This document shows, in pieces, positions 1 to 10,569 of a stretch of DNA of 64,000 bases. The DNA is from Carnegiea gigantea (taxonomy: Eukaryota > Streptophyta > Magnoliopsida > Caryophyllales > Cactaceae), in assembly GCA_029747015.1 (NCBI GenBank), contig JAKOGI010002467.1, forward strand, positions 1 to 64,000. The letters are read 5' to 3'. Positions within the stretch are counted from its first letter, which is position 1, and each line of letters begins with the position of its first letter. The notes beneath the pieces are model-generated. The model was given only the letters and a program-made list of their open reading frames with translations, was not told the origin of the DNA and did not search any database. Made by a program: the position numbers and the translations under genes.

Positions 1-214
1 TCATAATGTTTGACCATTTTTTGTAAATTATTATGAATTTTTGATGTGTATTTCCTAAATTATGAAATTTTGAGTGAGACTACAAGTATTAATGTGTATG
101 TGGGTTGTTTATGTGCATTAACTAAGAGGTTCATGTGCTTTTTTGACTATGTGTTTGTCAAAATTTGACATCGAGTTTCATTTGAAATAATAGTACGATA
201 ATACGAACTACATG

Positions 215-1503
215 CACTACTAAAAAAGTCCATATTAACGACGGAATTCAACAACGGAAAAAATTAACGACAGATTTGGTGACGGATATGGCGGCTGAAA
301 AAGAGTTTTACAAATAAGTCAGATTGTGCGATAGATATAGTGACGGAATTGTTAATCCATCACCAAATTTAAAATTTTTTTCGCGAAAAAATGGGCGACG
401 GAATTTCCATCGCCCGAAAAATGATGAGTAACTTGGGGTGTAGTAACCAACTTGGGGGGTGAGCTAACTTCACAAGTTGAAAGCTACCGGTTGCTTATGG
501 AGAAATGTAAGCAACTGGAGGAATCCAATAAATTGCTCACCCAAAACAACCAACAACTGAGCCAATAAATAATGAGCATCGATCAGCGCCACCAAGCTTT
601 CTTTCAAATGCAACAAGCGTCTGGCTCGGGATCTCTGCCACCATTTACTCATCAATCGCAATATAATGAGGAAGATGGTGAGGCAGAGGAAGAGGAAGAG
701 GAAGAGGAAGAGGAAGATGATGATCTTCACCTTGGTGATTGAGTTGGTTGCGGTTTTTCTTCAGCTGGTGGCTCTTCTGCTTAGTTGTTTACGAAGTACA
801 TCTCTTGTTGCTTGCTTCTCCTCCCCTTTTTGCTTATTTCACTCCTCTCTCCCTGGTGCTTATTTTACTCCCCTCCCATTTGGCGCTTGCTTCTCCCTCT
901 TCTGCAAACATATATATAACTTCATTCTCAATTACTGGCAGCTTTTTATTTGTTTGGATTTGTGGTTTGTGATATGTAGAGACTTTGTTTGGAACTTGTG
1001 GTTTGTGAATTGAAAACCCTTGGTTGGAAGTGTTGCATTGGATGTGATATTCCACCTTTGTGTGGCTTGAAATTGTTGAGAACGCTTCGAATGAAATCAT
1101 ATTCGAAGCCATTAGATGTTGATTGAGTGCGAAGATCTTGTAAATTTCTTACAGGGATTGAAATGTATGTACGGATATGATCAAAAATAAGCTATTTTAT
1201 TCTTAAAAAAAGAAAAACCTAGAATGGCGACGGATTGAGAAGAAAAATTTTTTTTTGGCAAGGGTGGTGACGAAATGAACCATCCGTCGCCATCAGCGAC
1301 CACCTCCTGCCCCGCCAATTTCCCTCGCCAAAAAAAGTATGTCGCAATTTCTGCCACTGAATCCATTGCCGGGTACTCAGTGACGAGCGAAAATCTGAGA
1401 GTCGTATTCCGTCGCCAATTCCGTCGCTGATGTTAAAATTCCGTCGCTGATCAACCGTGTTCCGTCGCTGATTCCGTCTTTATTTGGTGTTTTTCTTGTA
1501 GTG
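215..1503 (+). mobile_element. Non-autonomous CACTA (En/Spm) transposon
   Basis: The left end reads CACTACTAAAAAAGTCC. The right end, read on the opposite strand, is CACTACAAGAAAAACACC. The target duplication is ATG (212-214 and 1504-1506), and 3 bp is the CACTA family's usual size. Subterminal repeats of a GACGGAAT/GCGACGGA type fill 238-420 and 1225-1480 in both orientations, as expected for transposase-binding arrays in this family. The paralogous LTR at 18215-18235 has a single ATG at the same site and no insertion. The element is 1289 bp, too short to encode a full transposase, and only a C-terminal remnant is visible inside. Confidence 0.9.
443..742 (+). pseudogene. CACTA transposase-associated protein, C-terminal remnant
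   Basis: One frame from about 443 to the TGA at 740-742 encodes a leucine/glutamine-rich coiled-coil segment (ELTSQVESYRLLMEKCKQLE, then a Q/N-rich stretch). An acidic tail of about a dozen consecutive Glu/Asp follows, ending DLHLGD. This layout matches the C-terminus of plant En/Spm-type transposase proteins (the Ptta/En/Spm family). A TAA at 566-568 breaks the frame, and the conserved upstream part is absent. It is therefore a decayed terminal exon left by internal deletion of an autonomous parent. Family recognition rests on domain architecture and on its position inside a CACTA element. Confidence 0.6.
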
Positions 1504-2869
1504 ATGATCTCATTAAGTTATGTTTTTATGTGGAAAAAGGTTCATGTCTTACTAAAGGCCATTATGTTGCGTTTTGGAGCTATGGTTATAGAAATAGTTG
1601 TTTTTGTGTTTGGATCTATGTGGGTCGATGGTTAGTACCTTGAGCGGGCACTACTTAGACTACTAGGATGTGACTGTAACTCCACTGTTTGTAATTTGAG
1701 GGCATCTACATTTTTCAGAGCATTGAGTCCTTGATTAGTACCTTGAGTAGGCTCTGCCTAGTTTGCTAGGATATGTTTTAGAACCTTGTATTATGTGATA
1801 ATTCTTTGTGTGAATCATGAGTTGATTTCCCCTTAACTATGAATTTTGTTAATTTAAGAATATAAGATATGTCATGAAATTGAATTTTGACTCGTATTTG
1901 GATTTTGGACTTAGATTTTGATTTGGATTATCATTTAGGATTCCTATGAGATTGTGATTAATTTTAACTATATGTGTAATTAATCAGTATGTTTAACGAA
2001 ATATATTATTTGTTTATAGTAAGTATGTGAACTTTTGTAAGAAATATGCTTTTGTATGCGTAAATTATGGTAATGGGCATGCTTTACATAACTTAGCAGA
2101 CTCTACTTTCTTTTGTACTCCTATAAGGACTAGGAGCGCAAACGAAATGGTTAGTATAGACAATCATACTTAGTTTAGTGAATATACTAGCAATGCAATT
2201 TGTTTAGGGATTCGAGTGGAAATAAGGATCCCTCAATTGTACCTAGTATGGGACATGTAAGGCTGAGTTAACTAGTTGTTTGTCTCATGACATATGTGTG
2301 TATAGATGTTTGTGAAGTTTCAGGAGCATGACGAATATGAAGGAGGTGAGTCTATTTCTATAGGATGAGCATGTTCTTGTGTCACATTCCGTATGCTACG
2401 TGTTAATGTTCTGATTCTCGATGAAGTATGTATTGTGTGATAATGTGTGAATAAATAATGTGCAGAGTGTAACGATAGGGAACATAAATGTTATTCATTA
2501 GACTCAAAGAGCTCATGATCTTACCATTTTTCAACCATTAAGAAGGCTAGCTATTAGACATCTTCCTGGAGAACGAAGGTGGGAGTGTAGGCCTAGTTTT
2601 GTATTTATGTTATTAATTATATTTAGTGAATTCAATATGGATGTATATTGTGTGTAATTATGTAAGACTGTTACTGTTATCATCTAAGTATACAAAATGC
2701 ATGTTTTTAAACTACCCATCAACTTTGATCAAATTCTAGTCAAGGCTTCCGCTTCATTTGTCTTCTAATAAGTTTACTAAGAATAAGGAGCTTAAAGAGC
2801 CTTGTGGGTGTTCCCTATTGACATCAATGGCGTTAACGCACCTACTTTCTTTAGGTGGGGCTATAAAAG

Positions 2870-3081
2870 TGGTATTAGATCAAAAATCCCACGACTTCTG
2901 ACCCATAGGACTTATGTACGCATCTTATGCTTCACGATGTGTATATATGTGCTGTTATGTACACAATATATGACTTAGGTTAGGTTGATTTTGCACTGTG
3001 ACCCGTTTTGTGATAGGTTCTGATGTCAAACAATTAGGAATGTTAAGTTTCAAGGACGAAACTTTGTTTAAGGAGCATGGA
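2870..3081 (+). mobile_element. Collapsed internal region of the LTR element (PBS to PPT)
   Basis: Only about 210 bp separates the PBS-like site (2870-2881) from the next LTR start (TGTAATGCC at 3082). The end of this piece reads TTTCAAGGACGAAACTTTG and then a purine-rich AAGGAGCATGGA directly before the LTR. That resembles the last codons of a chromovirus pol gene followed by a polypurine tract. Essentially all of gag-pol has been deleted. Confidence 0.5.
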
Positions 3082-4140
3082 TGTAATGCCTCAAAACTTT
3101 TGTTACTTATTTTGACTTATGTGCTATGTACGATCACGCGTTTATCTTAGACTATTTATTTTAAACTTATGTATGTGCTTAGGTTGGTGTCAATATTGAC
3201 ATTTTGAGAGTAATTAGAAGGGGGCTTCTTACTGCTACTATAGTTTTGCAACAAAAAGGAAAAGTAGTGGAAAAAGAGAGTGGGTTAACCCAAAAAGAAA
3301 AAAGGAAAAAAAGATGGGAATTTTTTCTTGTATCACGTACAAGCAAGGGGGGTCCGTGGTTTATCCCCACCCTAATTCACATACACGCATAGCCTCCATT
3401 AAAGAGGAGAAGGAGAAGAGGAGAGAGAAGAAGAAGAGGAAGAAGAAGAAGAATTGGGAACTTGGCAAAGGACTAAAGGTGCGTAACTTATACCTTCTTT
3501 TAAGTTTGTAATTGAGGGAAGATTAATTTGATTATTTATACTTGAATTTGAAAAATTAATTGAAGGTTGAAACTATGAATTTGATGTTTTTAAGTTGCAA
3601 TAGATTGAAAACCTAATTTCATATGCTAGAAACCCGCTCATAAAATTTTCATGATTGATTGCGAATTTAGGATTATATGAATGTTTGAACTTGATGGATA
3701 TGCTATAAATTTGTTAATGTATGAATTAGACTATGCATATTGACTTGATTACCCAGAGTACAAGAACAAAAAGGGGGAAAATTTTGTTTAATTTTCATAT
3801 TTTCCCTATATTTGCCCACTATATAAATTTTCTTAAATTATTGGATTAGAGAAAAATTATGAAAATTTTACTACATGTTCTCTATGATATTTTACAGTCT
3901 GATGAAAATTGTTATGCATTGTGGTTCGATAGTTTGTGACTTATAACTTTTTGTCTAAAACTACCCTGTTTTAATGCAGAATTTTGGCCACTGTTTTAAT
4001 TTTTGAGAAGGATGACTTAGCAGAAAACTCCAAAACTTTTACTATAAATTATTCATAATATTTGGCGACTTTATGTAAGTAGCATGGATTTTGGATGTGT
4101 GTTTCCTGTGTTATGAATTTTTGAGTGAAACTCCAATTTT
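3082..4140 (+). mobile_element. Chromovirus-like LTR, right copy (5' portion)
   Basis: Starts TGTAATGCC directly after a polypurine-like tract. Bases 4050-4140 match 1-90 of the left LTR (shared wording such as TGTGTTTCCTG/TGTGTATTTCCTA and TTTGAGTGA), which places this as the first ~1 kb of the same LTR. Similarity to the left copy stops near 4140, where a different repeat-rich sequence begins. The LTR is therefore truncated or interrupted there. A/G-rich low complexity is seen at 3405-3455. No gene is seen. Confidence 0.55.
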
Positions 4141-4563
4141 AAATTTGATTTTTGACGGGAAATTGAGCACATTTTGATGAAAAATTGAGCTTTCGGCGAT
4201 AATTTTGAAGAACTATGTGGCCTTCAAAAAAACGCTGGTCGACATGAATATTTCGATTGGCCCGTCAAAATTAATGATAGACCAATTTTGACATGCTGAC
4301 AATCGATGACAATTTGTGACAGACAATATTTTGATGGACTGATAGTCTGTAAGTGTATATTTGACGGACATTTTGACATAATGACGGTTTGTAAGTGTAC
4401 ATTTTGATGGACATTTTGATGAAAACTATTGCCCATCTCAACATGGACGGTTTATTTGTTTATGATTATGCAAGGAATCTTGACAAGAGTAGTGACAAAC
4501 TCGGTCACTATTTGTAAAGAAAGCTATTTTATACATCAAAATTGTGATGGGTTCCCGTCACAA
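4141..4563. repeat. Short-motif repeat block with palindrome
   Basis: Variants of TTTTGATGGACATTTTGA and TTTGACGGACATTTTGAC recur between 4315 and 4430. A 22 bp near-perfect palindrome (TTGTGATGGG, TT, CCCGTCACAA) lies at 4542-4563. Such motif clusters are common in the subterminal parts of CACTA or Mutator-like elements. A related but looser cluster of CCATCAAAATTTT-like motifs occurs at 17790-17895. Element ends were not found. Confidence 0.35.
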
Positions 4564-6429
4564 TAAAATTTTCCAAAATAGAAAAATCTAAAATTTGAAT
4601 ATTTTAACATTTATATTTAAAAAGTGAAGTTGAATTTCATAAAATTCCATGTGCATATGAAACTTTAAATTTTCGTCGATAATCAAAGCCCAAATTTAAC
4701 AAAAATTACATAGAAAAATAAAAAAATGCAATAAAACAATGTTTTACAAATGAATGTGTCATTAATTGATTTCGTTACGCAACAATTTATACCTCCCTTT
4801 TGATAGAAGCCAATCAAGACTATTACCTAGCAAGTGGCAATATTGATACCAAAATAATGTGAATTGATTTCCAGGCTTTAGCATCTAGCACATGTTCACA
4901 TGTTCTTTAGTCCGCTCGTTTTTCCCTCATAACCGCTCGTTTTTCCCTCATAACTACCTTTCCTTGCTCCCCCTCCTCCATGATATGTTTCTTTTTTTTT
5001 TTCCTTTTTTTTCTTTGACAAGCTAAAGCTGCACCGCAAAATAAAAAATAAAAAACAATTAAACAAAGATAACTCCAAAAATTACAAAGCAAAAAAAGTG
5101 AAAGACTTCTATTTTTTGAGGGGGGTTTCCTTTGCTTTCTCTTAGATTTGAGAAACCAATTTAGACTTTGAAAAAAACCAAAAAAAAAAAAATTTCCTAC
5201 TGCTCTAATACCAAACTTGAACAAGTTGTGTGTGGATAATCGTCCTACATTAAGGGCATTAGTTAACAGTCAGGACGTAAATATACTTCACAAACTTGCA
5301 GAATTGTGCAAAGAAGCAAACTATGCAAACCTCTAGAAGGATTCCATCAAGCAAAACTGCAGCACCTCCATCACTTGGAAACTACTTCTCACCTAGAATG
5401 CTAATAGCCAAGGGACTATATGCTTCAAAAAAAGGTTGTTACCAAAAGTTTAATAGTCATAAGCTAATAATCATTTATGAATCAAGGATGACCAGGCGGA
5501 CCCTAATAGTCATTTATGAACAAACAACAGTCAAGAAAAAAGAACATAACAACTGAAAATCCCACATTAGCAGCATCACCACCATAATCCTAATTGCTAT
5601 ATATGTTAATTTGAAAGAATAATATTCTGATAATAACCAAACTATCCAAAAAGGATCTAAGAATTAGAAAATAGAAAGAGCAATTTATGTCAAGCCAAAA
5701 TGAAAAACAACTAAGTGTATTACAACTAATATAATGCAGTTTTCGTGAATTCTGATCACAGCCATACGTAGAGCTCATTTGTGAATCTATTTGCTGAAAG
5801 TGGCCATGCACAATAGTGATAACTAATCAGTCGTAGGATTCAATCATAATACTACCAAATAACTCAAAACCTAATAATTTAAGCATTCTAGTAGTTAGTG
5901 ACATAATGATGCTTATATGTAACGTAACATTTCCTCACAAATTCTCGCATTATGGATGGTTAAATACGAAGACTTAAACCGAACTTAACATAGAGATTTA
6001 AGATGGAACAAAACCTCTGGAATCCAAAAAATTGAGCCAACAACCATTAGTACATCTTGCATAGGGTAAATATCGGCAAATAGCCATCTAAGTTGCAGTA
6101 CTAACATCCACTTATGGCTAAATTAGCTACTCCTTGTTCCTCTCAAAAAGACAATACAACGCAACCTAAGGAGCATCTTCTGACCTGTTTTCATAAATTA
6201 GACTAGCACATATAATGAAAATGTTAGCTTAGAAGTCATTAATTACAATATATCACGAAGGCAAACAAACAAAAGTACTAAAACCTCATATAAGTTAGTT
6301 AATTTTGACATCGACAACCTAAAATTGCACAGTTATGCATTCAAATAACATTAAGCTTATGGTAGTTAAATTAGACAAACTAGAACCAAACCCTTAAATG
6401 AGTTCCAACAAATACTCAATTGAAGAATC
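4564..6429. other. AT-rich non-coding stretch with a TRIM-like PBS relic
   Basis: No supported gene. A 21 bp unit (CCGCTCGTTTTTCCCTCATAA) is tandemly duplicated at 4912-4953. Poly-T/poly-A tracts lie at 4988-5012 and 5177-5192. At 5195-5213 the minus strand reads TGGTATTAGAGCAGTAGG, a good match to an initiator tRNA-Met primer site. It sits next to an LTR-end-like sequence on its right side, so a small decayed LTR/TRIM element on the minus strand may lie here. The remainder is unassigned. Confidence 0.35.
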
Positions 6430-6434
6430 CAAAT

Positions 6435-6733
6435 TGTTGGTTGGGCCTAATAAGTTTAGGCCCAACAGCCACTTATGTTGCCTAGGGCAACAACCCTAAC
6501 TACACCCCAAACTATATAAGGGGTGTTTAAGGGGTTAGTAAGATACACATTGATATTACATCTCTCATATTCTTCTAATTCTCTCTCACGTCTGAGCCAC
6601 CATCCGTCGGGCTCTTGGGTTTAGGACGTGGCACATTAAAGCGACTCTAGTAGCCGCTTGGTATTCTTATATTATCATGGACTATTACCGATAGTATACT
6701 TCCGCATTCAGGTTAGTCCTATTTCTTCCTACA
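6435..6733 (+). repeat. 5' LTR of copia element
   Basis: Begins TGTTGG and ends CCTACA. A TATA box (CTATATAAGG) lies at about 6512-6520, inside AACTATATAAGGGGTG. The paired LTR is 14055-14353, of identical length. Confidence 0.93.
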
Positions 6734-6734
6734 G

Positions 6735-6747
6735 TAGTATCAGAGCC
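6735..6747 (+). other. Primer binding site, initiator tRNA-Met type
   Basis: TAGTATCAGAGCC starts one base after the LTR end. It differs by one base from the usual TGGTATCAGAGCC primed by initiator methionine tRNA. Confidence 0.85.
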
Positions 6748-6814
6748 TAAACTGTTCGAATTAGTCCCGATTTAAGGATTAATAAGTCTGCTAAGTCTAC
6801 TAAAACGGATTCAT

Positions 6815-7590
6815 TGAAAAGCATGCTCCTTTACTCGATTAAATTGCTTGATATGAATTCAAAGCTTGATTCTACCCTGGGTTATTAAAAGGCATGCTTA
6901 TTTGTTCGATTAACTGCTTGATTTTTGTGATTATGCAACCCTGCTGTTTTGTAGCATGCCTTCATGACTATAGTGCCCACAATCAACTTAAAAAATTGTA
7001 TCCTTATAACAAAGCATGCTCATTCATATATTGCTAATTTCTGTAATTTTGCAAATTAAAAGCATGCTTCTGTGCCCTTAATATCGTGTATTGGCTAAAG
7101 ATTAATTTTTTTAAGCCATGCTCACTGATTATGTGTTAATCCGTCCTGCCCAAAATTGATTATTTTACAACCACACAGCGTTGGAATAACAAGATTGAAA
7201 GTCTAGTCGTGATAACTGATTAACATGTATGCCACGAACGCTTAGCATGTTTATATTCTATACAAGCATTATTCTTTATGCGATTATATGTTAATCGAAG
7301 TTATACCCAGATTAATCAAGTTCATGCTTAAATCTGCCTATGCCTTGTAAAAGTAGCATGCCCAGTTAAAGTCACCTATTACCAAAAGGAGTTAATTTTT
7401 AACTGATAACTCATGATTCCAATTGGTCAAATTCATGAATAAACCGAATTATGATGCAATGAGAAGGCTTGATTACTTATACTACTGAGTACAAATCATG
7501 ATAAATCGATTTCATGAATGTACTATTAGTATGCGACTGTATGTGCTCATTAAACCCTACTCGGATTTGTTCCTAGGCATGCCCGTTCAG
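6815..7590 (+). repeat. Degenerate GCATGC-centred tandem array in copia leader
   Basis: GCATGC or close variants preceded by A/G recur at about 6820, 6891, 6953, 7013, 7061, 7116, 7355 and 7577. Spacing is about 48-71 bp in the first six, with partly similar flanks (TTCGATTAACTGCTTGATT types). It reads as an eroded minisatellite in the untranslated leader. No reading frame is present. Confidence 0.5.
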
Positions 7591-7619
7591 TGATAGCGGC
7601 ATGATTGTGAAATCCAAAA

Positions 7620-8345
7620 TCCTAACCTTAACTTCCCCTCTGCCTGAAACGCGACCTCGGCTAAAAGAAAAAAAAAAAAAAGGAGGGACTGGGGAAGGAG
7701 ACCTGAGACCCTAACCCTAAATTCCCTCTGCCTGAAATTCGACCTCGCCTAAAACAAAAAATCAAAACAAAGAAAAACAGGGAAGAGCTCGAACCATACC
7801 CATCAGAAAATAACGTGGAGGGGTGGCGTGTGACCGTCACGCGCCACCAACGAAGGTCGTTTCACGATCTTCTTCCTCCCAAAGCCCCTCCTCATCGCCG
7901 ATCTACGCAACCTTGAGAAAACGGAGCCGAAAAACATCATTTCGGGAGGCCCGTGAGACCACGCGCCGCCGCCTCAATGGTGCATCTGGCGCGTGGGCGT
8001 CTTCCTTAGGCTCAGCTTAGGCCGATCTATACCGTGGTACCCTCGGTTCTCATCGGATTAGCGTAGATCAAGGCTCATGGGGGTCGGTGGTGGCTTTTGC
8101 ATCACTTGGGGGCGTTTTTTTTGAAATCCCAGAACAGCGGCGGCGGCTGCCGTGCTCGTGGTGTCGAGGAAGGAGCTTGGTGCTCCATTTCCATGGCCAC
8201 GGCGCTGGGAGAGCCAAAGAGACAGAGATGGGCAGAGAGGTCGAAGAGAATGGATAGAGAATTCAGGCAGAGGGACACGGAGAGAGAGAAGGACTCAAAT
8301 TAGGGTTTGGGGGGGGTTAGTGAATTCACTCACTTATAAAAGCGC
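7620..8345 (-). other. GC-rich antisense gene-like block (possible captured promoter/5'UTR)
   Basis: GC content rises sharply against the AT-rich flanks. On the minus strand it reads like a plant gene start. A TATAAGTG-like box at about 8331-8338 is followed by C-runs and the leader motif AAACCCTAA (8299-8307). A CT-rich leader comes next, then ATG at 8194-8192 (GCCATGGAAATGGAG). The frame ends after about 30 codons at 8102. A roughly 50 bp unit (CTCTGCCTGAAA, CGACCTCG) is repeated at 7622-7672 and 7711-7760. On the plus strand the same DNA contains TATAAAAG at 8334-8341, so orientation is not certain. I do not recognise the encoded peptide. Confidence 0.4.
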
Positions 8346-8679
8346 CCCCCCGGGTTGTTTTTTTTTTGGGCTTAAATTCATGTGGGTTGGTATGACAATC
8401 AAAGAGGGGTCATTTCTCGATGGACAGTTTTCGGTTTTGGCCCAAGTTTTATTTTTTGGACCGTTTTTTCTTTTTAGGCCGATTTACTTCTTGCCACATT
8501 TCAATGATTTGGGTCAGACTATTTTTGACTCTTTTGGGCCGAATTATTTTTCAGCCATTATTGCTAAATTATTATCATTAGTCATAACATGATTTTAATT
8601 GAATTATAATGATATTCAAGTTGATAAAGTTTCATGCATTTAATTCATTCGTTGAATTAAGGTTTCGAATTAGTTTTAA

Positions 8680-9715
8680 TCCTGAATGTGTGAATTTGTT
8701 ACAAAACATTAATATGTTTAATGTCGTATATAAATTCGTTTTATATATGTATCAACTTGACATTTTATTGATCGAGAAACTTGTTATCAATCCATTGAGT
8801 TGAAGTTATATGAATTTGTTTCATATATAAAAATTAGTGTGTATAACATAAAGTTGTTTTACTCGAACTCAATAAATATCTATGTGATATAGAGATTCCC
8901 TTGATCGATAGATGAATATGTTTCGTGAGTTACATTATATAAATATGTTTTATATAATATCCCATCACATGAATATGTTTCATGATTTAATAATTTTATG
9001 CAGAAACATGAGCAATTATAAATCAGTTAATTGGTCTATCATCGTTGTAGTTAACAAAAATGATTCATTAAGTTTTACATGAGCAAGTTTCATGCTATTA
9101 TTTGAATATATAGTATATTTGATTATTTTATGAATCTGTTTCATGAAATTTAAATTTGCAATATTATATGAACACGTTTGATATAATTTGCGAGCTTTAC
9201 TATGAATTCGTTTCATCCAAATTTTAATGTTATATGGATCTGTTCTATATATAATTAATTGCGATTAATATTTGGATATATTTCATATTACAAATTATGT
9301 TGCATTCGATTATATGGATATGCTTCATGTGAATCACCAATTTGTAGTATTATATAAATGTGTTTTATATATATATGAATTACATGAGTTGTAGTAAATT
9401 TGCTAATTGTTTTAGCATTTTTTATCCTTGCCCAAATTAATAAATGTGGATTCGTTTCATATTACCTGCTAATTATGCAATTTAGCGGTATTTTATGAAT
9501 TGGTTTCATGAAATTCAAATTCGTGACATTATAAATGTGTTTTAAAATTTGTGAATAACATTTGAACAAGTTTCATTTTATATATAATTATATAAATGTG
9601 TTTTATATAATGCTATTTGGGCATTTTATGGAATTCTTTTGTAACATGCTATTATTCAAATATGTTTAGCATTATAGATTCATTTTATTATATGAATGTG
9701 TTTTATGTAATAATT
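8680..9715. repeat. Array of about 20 imperfect palindromes (ATGAATNTGTTTCAT type)
   Basis: The motif is A-T-rich dyad sequence of the form TATATGAAT-N-TGTTTCATATA. Clear copies lie near 8690, 8728, 8806, 8911, 8933, 8964, 9125, 9165, 9199, 9231, 9270, 9309, 9350, 9442, 9490, 9528, 9586, 9652 and 9688. Spacers are about 30-60 bp of unrelated sequence. Base changes in one arm are often matched in the other (TATATAAAT with GTTTTATATA; TCATGAAT with GTTTCATGA), so the dyad appears to be kept. It lies in the leader between PBS and gag. No protein is encoded. Confidence 0.75.
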
Positions 9716-10079
9716 TGAATTTTATGTTTGGCATGTCATTGATAGAGTTCTAAATGACATATTAGTAGTTATAAAAAAATTGAGATAACTTCATGTAAAT
9801 TTGGTTTACATTAAGTTGGATATCTTTGTGATATTTCTGAAATGTTAATATGTTTAACCATAATGTTTTCCATAAATTTTGTTTCATGGAAGATAGTGAT
9901 AAATAAGTTATAAAAACTTCTAATTCATATTTGTATGAGATGATTATGAGCTTAGCGAAATTTTCGATCATACAACATGAATAATGAAGTTTTTTGATAA
10001 TTTATTTATTTAAAAATATGCCTAATGTCAACTTTACAGAATATATACCTTTAGCTATGGCAATAAGTTGATAATTTGT

Positions 10080-10565
10080 TTACCAATAAAAGAACTTGAT
10101 AGCGCTGACTGTGATACATAATATCAGAAGATTCAGTTTCTTCTGAATGAACGTGAAATGTTGGGACACTCATTACGTTCTAGGTCTCATAGAATGGCAA
10201 AGATGGTACTGCTAGTGAATAGTATCCAGAAAACTTAAAAAGCGTACCAAAAGTAATTCGAGAATGGATTGATCAACATGCTATACTTTGTAGTACTGCA
10301 TGAATGACAGTCTAATGAGGGATTGAAAGTTACCCCACTGTTAAGTATGCATGGGATTAGCTTAGCATCAGGTTCGTCCGATCCATTCCCTCATAAAGTT
10401 CTAGACCTAAGATTGGTATTGCAAAAGAGAAAAAGACTAAGGGAAATAAAGAGGGGCATATGGCACGTGTGAGTGCTATGACTGTGTAAATTAGAGATCT
10501 TATACTTGGGATTGTCCTGAGTCGATTAAGTTACCTTCTTTCACAGCCTGGATAATATGTGCGCT
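10080..10565 (+). pseudogene. Copia gag relic with decayed zinc knuckle
   Basis: Broken reading frames precede the protease. At 10470-10525 the plus strand encodes a C-Y-D-C start and, after a stop and a few residues, W-D-C-P. This is the skeleton of a CX2CX4HX4C nucleocapsid zinc knuckle with the middle lost. The N-terminal capsid part is not recognisable. The assignment rests on this motif and on position just upstream of the protease motif. Confidence 0.5.
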
Positions 10566-10569
10566 CTCA

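Larger units (their letters stand above)
1..2869 (+). mobile_element. Chromovirus-like LTR, left copy (window-truncated, CACTA inside)
   Basis: Non-coding LTR sequence cut by the window edge and interrupted by a CACTA element at 215-1503. Bases 1-90 resemble 4050-4140 of the right LTR. The stretch 1507-2840 resembles 18225-19565. A primer-binding-like TGGTATTAGATC lies at 2870-2881, close to the TGGTATCAGAGC complement of initiator tRNA-Met, so the LTR should end just before it. The motif TAGTACCTTGAG recurs at about 1634 and 1738, an internal partial duplication. The 3' LTR at 3082 opens with TGTAATGCC. Family assignment (Tekay/Del-like chromovirus) is inference from LTR style and length, estimated at about 2.5 kb without the CACTA. 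No coding potential is seen. Confidence 0.6.

Noticed and set aside
666..1013. Open frame of 115 codons with a Lys/Arg repeat
   Set aside because: It is a shifted frame of the acidic tail of the CACTA remnant; the GAGGAA repeat is read as RKRK in this frame.
4907..5224. 105-codon minus-strand frame
   Set aside because: Driven by poly-T/poly-A tracts (runs of F and K), no conserved motif.
8152..8592. 146-codon plus-strand frame in the GC-rich block
   Set aside because: No domain, biased composition, and it crosses the antisense promoter-like block and homopolymers. The minus-strand reading is more gene-like.
6815..9715. CRISPR array idea for the regularly spaced motifs
   Set aside because: The motifs are degenerate and palindromic with unequal spacers, and the window is a plant nuclear locus inside a retrotransposon.
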